Part shown: positions 15,990-24,769 of the stretch, piece after piece
Layout of the letters: each line of letters starts with the position of its first letter
Numbering within the stretch: the first letter of the stretch is position 1
Assembly: GCA_009692425.1 (NCBI GenBank)
Contig: SHZF01000001.1
Location: 62,001-126,000 of the forward strand
Direction: 5' to 3'
DNA length: 64,000 nt
From: Myxococcales bacterium
GTDB lineage: Bacteria > Myxococcota_A > UBA9042
Made by a program: the position numbers and the translations under genes
Notes under the pieces: generated by a model
What the model was told of the DNA's origin: nothing
Seen by the model: only the letters and a program-made list of their open reading frames with translations
Database searches by the model: none

Positions 15990-17879
15990 CTATTCTCCGG
16001 CCCACACGACGTCGCGCAGGTCCACCCGCGGCCGGATGCGGCCATCGACATCGGCGACGATGCGCGTGGCCACCACGATCCACGCCTTGGCGCCGGCAGG
16101 GAGTACCTGCGTCGAGAACCCGTGAGCGCCCTCGTCGGCCAGCAAGGCGCGCACGGGCTCGGCCGCCGGCTTGGCAATGCGTGCGGTCCAGAGGTCGCCG
16201 CGGCGGGCATCCTGGTAGGCCAGCAGCAGAGCCCCGGAGGTATGGCGCGCAAACCCCACATCGGCGCCGACCCGGTGGCGCCCGTCGGCGCGCAGGCCAT
16301 CATCGACCACAGTCACCGAAACGCCCGCGGCCGTGTCGCGCACCAGCAAGAGGCGTCCGTGTGTCGTATCCTCGCACGCAAGTGTCCACTTTCCAGGAGG
16401 ATTCTCCATGATGTGGACGAACCGGCCAAAGTCTGCCGGCGTGTCCGGCACGGACGCTCGTGAGATGACCGTCGCCTGGAACGGCGCACCCGGCTTGCCC
16501 GTCCACACGGCGACATCGCCGCTGCCGGCACGGTAGGCGGCGACTGCGACGCGCCCGTCGGCCAGCGCGGTCACGTCAAGCCAACTGCCGCGTCCCTCAG
16601 GGACCGCATCGACCGGCGCCGGCCCGACAGCGGGCGTCCGGCACACTCCGCCTGCACAGACTTGGGTGGGCAGGCAGCCCGCGCACCCCTGCGTCCGCGC
16701 AACACACGCTGCCGTTCCACCGGCGACGACGCACGCCTGCAGGCTGGTGCACGTGGCCCCGCATGGCAGGTGCACTGGGCTCGCCAGGTCGCTTGCCAAT
16801 GGCACCTCGCTCCAATCGGTCGCCGCCTGTGCAGTGGCGGTCTTCGCGACGTGCAGCGTCAGGCGGCTCGGCCGCCCAGGAGGCGCGGCTCGACCGTTCG
16901 CGAACGACGCCACAACCGGGCGACCATCAGGCAGAACGGCGATCGCCAAGGCCGCGCCGGCGCCGATTCCGCTGCCCAACAGATGCCGCATCCGCGTGCC
17001 GTCGGCCTCGATGCGTGCCACGCCGATCGCGTCTGCGGTGTCGTCACGCCACGTCGCCCAGAGGCCGCCCTTGGCGCCCGCCGCAATGTCGAGCACGCGT
17101 CCGACGTCGGCGCCAACCTCAGCAACGCCGCCACGGGGCCCGGTCGGGTCCCCCACGACAACGGCATTCGTCGGCACGCCCGCCAACGCGACGGCGTCGA
17201 TCGGGGCAAACGGCGGACCCGCTGCATAGCGCGTCAGGATGACATCGCCGTACGTCGCGTCGTAGGCCAAGACGTGCACCTTGCCTCCAGCGATTGCGGC
17301 GGCGGCGGGCAGTCCGACATCGCCTGCGGGCAAGGGCGGCAGCGCTGCGCACACGGTGCTGGCGTCGCGTTCGCGGCAGCCTTCGCGCAGCAGGCCCTCC
17401 TCAGCCGAGAACACGGCGAGTTCACCGGGTTTGCAAGCCGGCGTCGCGCTCGCGGCCACGCACCGATCGACGAGTCGCGCGCAAGCGTGGCCTGGTGCGC
17501 AGTGGCCGCCGCAAGGTCGATGGAGCGAACAGCGCCCCAGCACGCACGCGCGCCCCCTTGGGCACGGGGTTTCGATGCCGCACGGTCGCGGGACACACAG
17601 GTTCGCGGTGCACACGCTGCCGGGTTCGGCGCACGGCACGCTGGACGCGCACTGCTGGCGCGGACGGCAGCGCTGGTCGAGGCACCGCTCGGCCAGGCAG
17701 CAGTGCGCGTCCGTTGCACATGCGATGTCGCCGCGGCACTTGCCGTCTGGCGCGCAGTGGTACCCTGACGCGCACTCCGCGGTTTGTGCACATACCTGTC
17801 GCGCCAGCGGGATCGGGTCTGCGCAAGCCGTTGCGCCGACAACGCACGCGACCAGCCACGCCGCCTCTCGGATGCTCAC
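15990..17879 (-). CDS. large Cys-rich lipoprotein, propeller-like
   Basis: A 629-residue lipoprotein starting at GTG 17879, overlapping the previous stop (GTGA). The lipobox is GATAC at about residue 18. Residues about 25-155 contain a dense set of cysteine modules ('CASGYHCAPDGKCRG', 'CCLAERCLDQRCRPRQQC', 'CGGHCAPGHAC') like the short disulfide knots seen in many myxobacterial surface proteins. A second cysteine patch lies around residues 395-435. The remaining sequence repeats beta blades ('GDVILTRYAAGPPF', 'GGLWATWRDD', 'GDVAVWTGKPGAPF', 'GRLLLVRDTAAGVSVTVVDDG', 'GDLWTARIAKPA'), which fits a beta-propeller. Enzyme function is not evident. Confidence 0.75.
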   Translation of the reverse strand: MSIREAAWLVACVVGATACADPIPLARQVCAQTAECASGYHCAPDGKCRGDIACATDAHCCLAERCLDQRCRPRQQCASSVPCAEPGSVCTANLCVPRPCGIETPCPRGRACVLGRCSLHRPCGGHCAPGHACARLVDRCVAASATPACKPGELAVFSAEEGLLREGCRERDASTVCAALPPLPAGDVGLPAAAAIAGGKVHVLAYDATYGDVILTRYAAGPPFAPIDAVALAGVPTNAVVVGDPTGPRGGVAEVGADVGRVLDIAAGAKGGLWATWRDDTADAIGVARIEADGTRMRHLLGSGIGAGAALAIAVLPDGRPVVASFANGRAAPPGRPSRLTLHVAKTATAQAATDWSEVPLASDLASPVHLPCGATCTSLQACVVAGGTAACVARTQGCAGCLPTQVCAGGVCRTPAVGPAPVDAVPEGRGSWLDVTALADGRVAVAAYRAGSGDVAVWTGKPGAPFQATVISRASVPDTPADFGRFVHIMENPPGKWTLACEDTTHGRLLLVRDTAAGVSVTVVDDGLRADGRHRVGADVGFARHTSGALLLAYQDARRGDLWTARIAKPAAEPVRALLADEGAHGFSTQVLPAGAKAWIVVATRIVADVDGRIRPRVDLRDVVWAGE

Positions 17880-19717
17880 GGCGCGCTCCCTTTGGCCTTC
17901 AACGCCAGCCCCACGACGAGCCACCCGCCGGGCGCTGCCTCGATGCCTGCCAGGTCCACCGCGATCGGCAGCGCGAGCACCTGGCCGAGCGCACCATTGG
18001 CATCGACGTCAAACTTCAGCGGCTGCGCGAACAGCAGGCCAACGCCGACCGTCGCCGCTGCGGGCACGAGGAGTTCCGGATGCGCGTTGGCAAAGGGGCT
18101 GCCGCCGACCACCTCGATCGGACCCGGCTTGACGCTGCGCACCGTCACTGCCACCTGCGCGCCCACCACGCCGATGCCAAGCGTCGCCTCCACCGACGTT
18201 CGCAACTCCAGCGCGGTCAACCAGCGGCCCCGCACGAGCACGGCCACTTGGACGGTGAGCCTGTCAAAGCGCAGCGTCGCGAGAATCTGGCCGGCGGCAT
18301 CCGGGTGGAGTTGCACGCGGGGGGCGTCGTCGGGCCGAGCGGACGGCGCAACCTCGATGCGGATTGGTGCCTGCGCCCCGGCAAGAGGCTGGATGCCCGG
18401 CAGCGCAAGGTCGAGCAGCCCAGCCGACAGCAACAGCTTGCCGCCCGACAGTTGCCACAACTGCGCCGAATCCACTTCCAGGCACAGCGCACCGGAACGC
18501 GCCAGCGCCCACACAGCCTCTTCGAGCAGGGCGGGCCCGACGAGGGCCGCGATATCGACGGGCCGTGTCAGCGGCTTGCCCGCCGCGTCCAGACTCGCCA
18601 TCTGCCCCGGCAGGACCGGGGGAGGCGCGACGGGCAGGGCGCCAAAGATCCCGGTTGTATCGGCACCGGCGTCAGACACGCAAGAACTCGCCGCAGCGAA
18701 CGATCCTGCGTCGAAACGTGACTCCAACCCGCCCTGGATCACACGAAACGCCTGAGACGCCGGCCGCGCGCGTATCCACAACGGAGACCCTGCGCCGAGC
18801 AGTCCGGCGAGTTCCGGGGCAGCCCCCGCTACGACCGCGCCGACATCGACCGGCACTTCCACGTCGAGCGCCTTGCCGTTGAGCGCCTGCGCCAGCACCT
18901 GTTTGACCGCCAGGTTGCCCGCCACCTCGAGCACCTGCTGCAGCACAGGTTCGAGCACCATCTGGATGGCCTGCAGTGCGTCGCTGGCCAACTTGCCCGT
19001 GGCGCACAGGTCGCATTCGAGACACGGAGGCTCCGCCAGGGCCTGATCCGAGCACTCGGCCAGACCGCAGTCCTTGGCGAGTTGAAAGCCGAAATCGTGC
19101 AGCACGGGCTTGCTGACCGTGACCTTGATGTCGAGTTCGCCCTGCGCGCCGACCCCCAAGATCACGTCGATGGTCGCCGACATCGTGCCGAGCCGCGCTG
19201 CTGGCGTGCCGGGCTGGACGCCGTTCTGCAACTGGCAACCGACATCGGAACTCAGCCCCAGTACGCTGGTCTCGCCGACCACGACGCCCTTGACCACGGC
19301 GATTTTCGCGTGGTCGATTCCGACCCGCAGCCGCGCAGGACTCGACCCATCGACGAGCGTTACTTGGAGGCCGGCGAGATCCAAGGCCAGCACGAGGTCA
19401 CGGACGGTCGCCTTGCCCTGGAAGATGCCGAGCCCGCCCTGTACCGATAGCGCCTGGCCGCCCAGCAGCTTGTTCGCATCGACCAGCACGCCACCGTTGC
19501 CAGCCGCACCGAGCACGGCCTTCAGCACGCCGACCACGTCCTTGGCGATGACATCAAAGCCGTGTTGGGTCAGCCGGACCTGCAGCGCGACAGGCAGCAC
19601 CAGAGCGGTCGGCACCTGCTTTTTGGCAAGGGGCGCGCTACACCCGGTGCACCCTTGGCCGCCGCACGCGGACAGCGCAAAGACGAGCAGCCAGCGCGCC
19701 AGCCGAACGGCGACCAC
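17876..19717 (-). CDS. large lipoprotein, possibly with a lipid-binding BPI-like fold
   Basis: A 613-residue lipoprotein with cysteine at LSACGGQGC. The mature sequence is dominated by long alternating hydrophobic strands and amphipathic helices: 'LVLPVALQVRLTQHGFDVIAKDVVGVLKAVLG', 'ALDLAGLQVTLVDG' and 'LQAIQMVLEPVLQQVLEVAGNLAVKQVL'. This pattern recalls BPI/SMP-type tubular lipid carriers. A short cysteine patch (CLECDLCATG) lies at about residue 243. Fold assignment is only a guess. It is 3 bp downstream of the FHA-GGDEF gene and overlaps the next lipoprotein gene by 4 bp, so all three probably share one message. Confidence 0.7.
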   Translation of the reverse strand: MVAVRLARWLLVFALSACGGQGCTGCSAPLAKKQVPTALVLPVALQVRLTQHGFDVIAKDVVGVLKAVLGAAGNGGVLVDANKLLGGQALSVQGGLGIFQGKATVRDLVLALDLAGLQVTLVDGSSPARLRVGIDHAKIAVVKGVVVGETSVLGLSSDVGCQLQNGVQPGTPAARLGTMSATIDVILGVGAQGELDIKVTVSKPVLHDFGFQLAKDCGLAECSDQALAEPPCLECDLCATGKLASDALQAIQMVLEPVLQQVLEVAGNLAVKQVLAQALNGKALDVEVPVDVGAVVAGAAPELAGLLGAGSPLWIRARPASQAFRVIQGGLESRFDAGSFAAASSCVSDAGADTTGIFGALPVAPPPVLPGQMASLDAAGKPLTRPVDIAALVGPALLEEAVWALARSGALCLEVDSAQLWQLSGGKLLLSAGLLDLALPGIQPLAGAQAPIRIEVAPSARPDDAPRVQLHPDAAGQILATLRFDRLTVQVAVLVRGRWLTALELRTSVEATLGIGVVGAQVAVTVRSVKPGPIEVVGGSPFANAHPELLVPAAATVGVGLLFAQPLKFDVDANGALGQVLALPIAVDLAGIEAAPGGWLVVGLALKAKGSAP

Positions 19718-19720
19718 ACT

Positions 19721-20617
19721 TCACCCGACGACGCGGTTGCGCCCGTCGTGTTTGGCCGCGTACAGGTTTTCGTCGGCCGCGAGCACCACTTCGTCAGGCT
19801 TCGCCATCGAATCGAGCACCTGCGCCACGCCGAAACTCGCCGTCACGCGCACGGTGTTTGTTTCGAACGTGAACGTGTGTTCCTCCACGAGCGCGCGAAT
19901 CGTCTCCGCGAACTTCATCGCATTCTCGCGTCCCATTTCTGGCAGCACGATGCAGAACTCCTCGCCGCCGTAGCGTGCAAAGAGTTCTTCTTTGCGCACG
20001 CGGCCGCCGATCAAGCGCGCGCAGTCCCGCAACACGAAATCGCCCATGAGGTGGCCGTAGGTGTCGTTGATGCGCTTGAAATGGTCGAGGTCCAGCATGA
20101 TCACGGAAAGCTCGCGCTGGTAACGCTTGGCACGCGCGAACTCGCGCTCCAGAAAGTCGAGCAGGGCGCGCTTGTTGGCGATCTGCGTCAGGCTGTCCTC
20201 GATGGTCAGGCGGTAGATCTCTTCGTGGTACGCGAGTTCGATGTTGTCGCCGGCCAGGTATTTGAAGATGGCGTCGCCGACCTGGATGTAGTCGCCCGAT
20301 ATCAGTTGCACGGTCCCGTTGACCTGGGTCTGGTTGCGGTAGGTGCCGTTGGTCGACATGTTGTCGATCAGCCGGTGACCACCCTCTCCGGTCGGCTCGA
20401 TGCGGGCGTGGTAGCGCGAGACGCTGTCGGATTTCAGGGGAATCGTGCTTTCTGGATCGCGCCCGATCGCGACGACCCGGTCCGTCAAGAGCAGGCGCCG
20501 CCCGAGTTCGGGGCCACGCACCTGCACGAGAAACGCGTCGCGCGTGGGCTGTAGGTGAGTCACTTCCCGCACGGTCGTGATGCGGGTCTGCGCGTCGAGG
20601 TGGCTCGATTTGCTCAT
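19721..20617 (-). CDS. FHA-GGDEF diguanylate cyclase
   Basis: A 298-residue protein joining a phosphopeptide-binding FHA domain to a diguanylate cyclase, which makes cyclic di-GMP. The FHA domain (about 35-120) keeps GRDPESTI, SRYH and NGT. The GGDEF domain (about 140-298) has DSLTQIANKR, 'MLDLDHFKRINDTYGHLMGD' and the active GGEEF at 217-221. The inhibitory I-site RxxD reads RKEE (208-211), so product feedback may be weakened. No transmembrane segment is present. An FHA input suggests control by a Ser/Thr kinase. It leads an operon with two large lipoproteins. Confidence 0.95.
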   Translation of the reverse strand: MSKSSHLDAQTRITTVREVTHLQPTRDAFLVQVRGPELGRRLLLTDRVVAIGRDPESTIPLKSDSVSRYHARIEPTGEGGHRLIDNMSTNGTYRNQTQVNGTVQLISGDYIQVGDAIFKYLAGDNIELAYHEEIYRLTIEDSLTQIANKRALLDFLEREFARAKRYQRELSVIMLDLDHFKRINDTYGHLMGDFVLRDCARLIGGRVRKEELFARYGGEEFCIVLPEMGRENAMKFAETIRALVEEHTFTFETNTVRVTASFGVAQVLDSMAKPDEVVLAADENLYAAKHDGRNRVVG

Positions 20618-20729
20618 CGGTGGCGTGCGTTCCGTTGGGCGAAATACCGGCCGCGCAACGTACCATGCATGCGGGCGCATCGCAACGACCACTCGGGTGC
20701 GCAATCCACTTCCCTCGCTCGATCGGCGT

Positions 20730-21782
20730 TCAGCCGCGTTCGCGCACGTGGCGCACCAAGGCGTCCACGTAGGTCGGCACGGCCGGGCACGCAATGCCGT
20801 CGGGTTGCAGCAGCGCGCGGGCTCCCCGGTTATCGAAACGGACGTCCGTGTCGAACCACTCGATGAACGTGCGCTCGCCCCGCACGCGCGAGCGCAACAG
20901 CGGCAGGTTGAGCACCGCGCGGGCCAGTCGGGCCGGCAGCAGGCCGTGCGGGCGGGGCCGACCGGCCGCATCGGCCACCGCGCCGAAAAACGCCCGCGCC
21001 GCCAGGGGTCGGTCATCGACCAGGTGGAACGTGCCTCCGACGGCGGCGGGATGGCGCGCCAGATGAATCGCTGCGCGCACGGCAAAATCGATCGGGACGA
21101 GGTGCAAGGCGAAGTCGCCGCGCCCGGGCAACGGGATCGCGCGCCCTGGCGGCGAGCGGACGATGGCCTTGACCAGGAGGTAGGGTCCATCGAGGCGGCC
21201 GAGTTCGCCGGTCGTCGAGTCGCCGATCACGATAGAAGGTCGCACGATCGTGATCGGCAGGTGTCGCATGGCGGCGCGCGCAAGTTGCTCCGCCTGGGCC
21301 TTGGTCGCCTCGTAGTCGTTGCGAAAGTGCTGGCCGACGAGCAGTTCGTCTTCGCGCACCACGCCGCTGCGGTCGCCCGCGACGAACACCGTCGACCACA
21401 GGCACAGGCGCCGCAGGTGGCGGGCGCCGAGCGCGAATTCGAGCACCTCGCGCACCCCTTCCACGTTGACCTGCCGCATGCGCGCTCCCGCGATGCCGAG
21501 GTACGTGATCGCCGCGATGTGGTGCACTTCGTCCAGGTCGGCGTGCAGGCGTCGCACCTGGCTGCCCGTCAACCCCAGGTCGAGGGAGACGATGTCGCCC
21601 TCGAGCACCTCGATCTTGCCGCCGCTGTTTGCATCTGTGGCTGCGCGCCGGCCAAGCTCTGCGGCGTCGCCGGCGAACTTCGCGCGCGCCAGCAGGTACA
21701 CGTGGTCACCGCCCGCGGCGAGGTCGAGCGCCGTGCGACGGGCGACATCGAGCGGAAAGCCGGTGACGAGCGCGACGGCCAT
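20730..21782 (-). CDS. extended SDR / thioester-reductase-like NAD(P)-binding protein
   Basis: A 350-residue extended short-chain dehydrogenase of the Male-sterility/NAD_binding_4 type. The catalytic YxxxK is seen as YEATK (about residue 150). Before it is 'LCLWSTVFVAG', and after it 'LPITIVRPSIVIGDSTTGELGRLDGPYLLV', typical of this family. The N-terminal nucleotide loop is unusual: TGFPLDVARR in place of TGxxGxxG, losing both later glycines. ATG 21782 is chosen because it begins directly at the first beta strand; a longer frame is open upstream. The substrate is unknown. It lies between coaE and the GGDEF gene, with 112 bp on either side. Confidence 0.8.
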   Translation of the reverse strand: MAVALVTGFPLDVARRTALDLAAGGDHVYLLARAKFAGDAAELGRRAATDANSGGKIEVLEGDIVSLDLGLTGSQVRRLHADLDEVHHIAAITYLGIAGARMRQVNVEGVREVLEFALGARHLRRLCLWSTVFVAGDRSGVVREDELLVGQHFRNDYEATKAQAEQLARAAMRHLPITIVRPSIVIGDSTTGELGRLDGPYLLVKAIVRSPPGRAIPLPGRGDFALHLVPIDFAVRAAIHLARHPAAVGGTFHLVDDRPLAARAFFGAVADAAGRPRPHGLLPARLARAVLNLPLLRSRVRGERTFIEWFDTDVRFDNRGARALLQPDGIACPAVPTYVDALVRHVRERG

Positions 21783-21894
21783 GTTTGCCCCAAGTTGCCG
21801 GTGTCGTTCCCGGTCGACCCGCACCGCAGCGTCGTGCCTTGCCCTGAACGAAACCGTCTCTCGAATTCCCAGATCGAACTTCGGGTCGCAGGTA

Positions 21895-22521
21895 CTAGCC
21901 CTCGATTGCCACCGTCGCAAAAGGGTGACGTCGTCTCACTTCGCGCCACACCCGGGCGATCTCGCTGGCAAGCTTGTCCAGCGACCCCCGGTTGTCAATG
22001 ACCCAGTCGGCCCGTGCCCGGCGCTCCGTCGGGGCGGCTTGCGCGCGCACACGCGCCCACGCGGCGGCTTCGTCCAGGCCATTGCGGTGGCGCAGGCGGG
22101 CCACCTGCTCCTCAAGCTCGCAGTCGACGAGCACGATGCCGTCGCACGCGTCTGCCAGCCCCAGTTCAAAGAGCAGCGCCGCATCGACGACGGCAAGCGC
22201 CACGCGCGCATCGGCGGCCCTGTGCAGGTCGTCGCGAACCTGCTGGGCGATGGCTGGATGCAGGATCGCGTTCAGGGCACTTCGCTGCGCCGAATCCTGA
22301 AAAACCCGGGCGCCCAACTTCCCCCGATCCAGGCGGCCGTCTGGCTGCAGCACGCCCGCACCAAACCGCGCCACCACCGCACCCAGACCGGGCGTCCCCG
22401 GCTCGACGAGTTCGCGCGCAATGCCGTCGGCGTCGATGAGATGGGCACCTTGACCGGTGAGCCACGCGGCCACTGTCGACTTGCCGCAGGCGATTCCGCC
22501 GGTCAGGCCAAGGGTGACCAT
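21895..22521 (-). CDS. coaE: dephospho-CoA kinase
   Basis: A 208-residue CoaE, the last step of coenzyme A synthesis, which phosphorylates dephospho-CoA. The P-loop is complete (GLTGGIACGKST at 5-16). Other marks are 'LIDADGIARELVEPG', 'LHPAI' and 'VVDAALLFELGL', and a C-terminal helix region contains 'RADWVIDNRGS'. Length is normal. It lies 16 bp after the stop of the AgmX-tail gene and is probably cotranscribed with it. Confidence 0.95.
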   Translation of the reverse strand: MVTLGLTGGIACGKSTVAAWLTGQGAHLIDADGIARELVEPGTPGLGAVVARFGAGVLQPDGRLDRGKLGARVFQDSAQRSALNAILHPAIAQQVRDDLHRAADARVALAVVDAALLFELGLADACDGIVLVDCELEEQVARLRHRNGLDEAAAWARVRAQAAPTERRARADWVIDNRGSLDKLASEIARVWREVRRRHPFATVAIEG

Positions 22522-22537
22522 GCACGTCCGCCGCCGG

Positions 22538-24313
22538 TCAGCCTTTCGTGAAGACGTACGACTGGCTGAAGGATTGCGGGCTGGGAAGGATCGGCAGGCC
22601 GCGAATCGCCGAGAACTTCGACTTGATGCAGTCCTCGAAGCTGCCGGTTGCGCCGCCGACGCTGACTTCGGTGATGGTGCCCGCCGTGCCGACTATGAAC
22701 ATGACCTTGACCTTGCCCGACAGGTCCGGGCTGTCCTTCAACGCCATTTCGTAGCAGCGCTGCACGGCCGAGTTCTTGCGCGAGATGACCTTGGCGACGT
22801 CGGCCTTGCCCTCGCCGCTGCCCTCCATGCCGAAGTTCTGCATGTCGATCTTGACGAGCTGCTCCTGCTTTTTCGCCTCGACTTTCGTGGCGTCGGCATC
22901 GCGCTCGCCAAAGCCCTTGGCGCCGCCGCCCGCGACCTTTTCCATTGTGCCGCCGCCGCCTCCGCCGCCCTCGAGCTTGAGCGCGCCGCCTGGTCCATTC
23001 AAGTCGTCGCCGCCGCTGTCGCCACCAAACGTCTTGGCCACCACGGTGCCTTCTTCGCCGTCGCCTGCTGCTCCGAACAGTTTCGTCGCCGCACCCGCTG
23101 ACCCGACGAGCGCTCCGGCGATCGACCGTTTCACCACGGCTTCGCGCGCCTGGCGCTTGAGTTCCTCCGGGTCGATCTGCTTGCCGACAGACTGGGGCTT
23201 CTCCTTGGGCGGGACCTTCTTCTTTTCTTCGTCCTTCTCCTTTTCCTGTTCCTTCTTGGCCTGTGCCGAAAGGATGTCGATCTTGGGCTTGTCCTCTTTT
23301 TCTGGCTCCTTCTCTTCGACGAGGACCTCGTAGGTCGAGTTCGCCAATTCTTCCTCGATCGCGCTCTTTTTCAAGAACTTGCCTGTCGTTCGATGGAACA
23401 GGATGGCCTGACCGACGATCGATCCGACCAGCAGGAATGCGATTGCGACAGACACCGTCCAAGCGGAATCCGCGACGAACGGCGACGCCAGTTGACCCAG
23501 CAGCGACTTGCGCGGCACCGCAGGCACCGTGATCGTCTGCTTGAGTATCTGGAACAGCAAAGTATAGGGGCCCAGCGACGCCCGGCCACGCGCCTTCAGC
23601 GGCAGTGACAACTGCAGGGTGTCGCCTTCCAGGCGCGCCAGACCTTTCTGGATGGCCTCCTTTTCGTCAATTGGCAGTGCGCCATCCAACGCGAGCCGCA
23701 CGCCGCAGCCCCTTGGCAGGGCGACGGTGTAATTCGACGTGCCGCGCGGCGGTGTGAACACAGCCGGCGACCCCTTGTACTCGACGTCGGGCAACGCGAT
23801 GGTCGAACGGCCCGACGTCCCAATCGTCACGAAGTCCTTGCCGCGGAACACCTGGTCCGACAGCAGTCGGTCGTCGTGGACGAGGCCGATGCGCAGGACG
23901 GTCTCTTCGCGCGTGACGGTGGGCACCGAATCGCCGCGCACGAACTGGAACATCAGGATGATGTCTTGCCGGGCCACGCTGCCGCCGGTAAAGGCGTCGA
24001 TCGGCACGGCCCTGGTGCCCTTGATGGTCACCGCCCGGGCCTTGGCCGACTCTGCCGCTCCCGGTGCTCCGCCCCGCAACGTCAGGTCCGCGTCGCGCTC
24101 CGCCGGGACGACCGCGTGGTAGGCACCGCCGTGCAGCAGCGCGAGCGCCACGTGCACGGGGAAGTCTGGATAATCCTTTGCATTCACCTGTACCGTGCAA
24201 TCCGGCCGGGAACCGACGGTGATATCGACGCGCCGGTCCAACACCCGCTCTGCAACGATCTGCCCGCGGAAGACCACGCCGATGCGGAGCACGCGGGTCG
24301 TATCCAAGGCCAT
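22538..24313 (-). CDS. FHA-like/transmembrane protein with AgmX/PglI (TonB-like) tail, paralogue 1
   Basis: A 591-residue protein. Two related beta-rich modules, at about 8-125 and 133-245, each begin 'LRIGVVFRGQ' or 'LRIGLVHDDR' and look like degenerate FHA domains. A transmembrane helix follows at about 275-298 (AWTVSVAIAFLLVGSIVGQAIL). Then come a Lys/Glu-rich linker (about 315-390), a Gly-rich part (about 420-470), and a C-terminal AgmX/PglI domain from about 508 with RCYE and DCI cysteines. This is the layout of M. xanthus GltG/GltJ-type proteins that reach across the periplasm. Its last 249 bp are nearly identical to those of the neighbouring paralogue. Confidence 0.87.
   Translation of the reverse strand: MALDTTRVLRIGVVFRGQIVAERVLDRRVDITVGSRPDCTVQVNAKDYPDFPVHVALALLHGGAYHAVVPAERDADLTLRGGAPGAAESAKARAVTIKGTRAVPIDAFTGGSVARQDIILMFQFVRGDSVPTVTREETVLRIGLVHDDRLLSDQVFRGKDFVTIGTSGRSTIALPDVEYKGSPAVFTPPRGTSNYTVALPRGCGVRLALDGALPIDEKEAIQKGLARLEGDTLQLSLPLKARGRASLGPYTLLFQILKQTITVPAVPRKSLLGQLASPFVADSAWTVSVAIAFLLVGSIVGQAILFHRTTGKFLKKSAIEEELANSTYEVLVEEKEPEKEDKPKIDILSAQAKKEQEKEKDEEKKKVPPKEKPQSVGKQIDPEELKRQAREAVVKRSIAGALVGSAGAATKLFGAAGDGEEGTVVAKTFGGDSGGDDLNGPGGALKLEGGGGGGGTMEKVAGGGAKGFGERDADATKVEAKKQEQLVKIDMQNFGMEGSGEGKADVAKVISRKNSAVQRCYEMALKDSPDLSGKVKVMFIVGTAGTITEVSVGGATGSFEDCIKSKFSAIRGLPILPSPQSFSQSYVFTKG
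22550..22798 (-). repeat. 249-bp tract shared with 24778-25026 (copy 1)
   Basis: This end of paralogue 1 matches 24778-25026 at 246 of 249 positions. The three differences are one ATA/ACG codon change (two bases) and one TCG/GCG change. It encodes the AgmX/PglI tail. Outside the tract the two genes quickly become hard to align at the DNA level. Confidence 0.95.
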
Positions 24314-24765
24314 CCCAGAAGCTCCCGGGCCGAAGCCCACCGATTCCAAGCGAGACACACAGTTGCGGGTACTGACGGGCGGCCGCCCCTGCCGATGCCG
24401 CAGAACGCCATGCTACTTACGCGTGACGCGCGGTGTCAAACAACAAACGCAAGCAGTGGGCAGACTCGCGCGGCCTCTCGAGCAGCGTGATCGCGTTGCT
24501 CGTTCCACCACTTCGACGCCCCACGAGTCGTTTCGATCCCGGAAGCTTGCCGCGCCTTCACATTCTCACACGCGGGCGGGACACTCTCACAGGGGCGGGC
24601 GCGCGGCTGCGGCAAGTTGTGGAACTGGCGCGGTGCATCCGGAATCGCCCGCGGCCCGCAACCGACCGCTCAGCCGGGCTGGCGGCCGTGCTACTCGACC
24701 AACCGGACCCTGTAGGCAGAGATTCAGCCCATTCGAGCCGGGATTCAGGCCGCTTGAGCGGGGAT
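24314..24765. other. gap between the two AgmX-tail genes
   Basis: 452 bp without a gene. Near the paralogue 1 start lies a minus-strand promoter (24410-24439). Directly behind the paralogue 2 stop lies a 21-bp imperfect tandem repeat (24721-24769). The middle part is GC-rich with no recognised signal. Confidence 0.6.
24410..24439 (-). promoter_or_regulatory. probable sigma-70 promoter of AgmX-tail paralogue 1
   Basis: On the minus strand, a perfect TTGACA (24439-24434), an 18-bp spacer and TAGCAT (24415-24410). The start codon lies about 97 bp downstream. Confidence 0.55.
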
Positions 24766-24769
24766 TCAG
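24721..24769. repeat. 21-bp imperfect tandem repeat behind AgmX-tail paralogue 2
   Basis: Two 21-bp units beginning GATTCAG (24721 and 24742) and a third GATTCAG at 24763, which covers the stop codon of the minus-strand gene. The units share about 15 of 21 positions. One unit contains the small palindrome CCGCTTGAGCGG. Confidence 0.8.
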
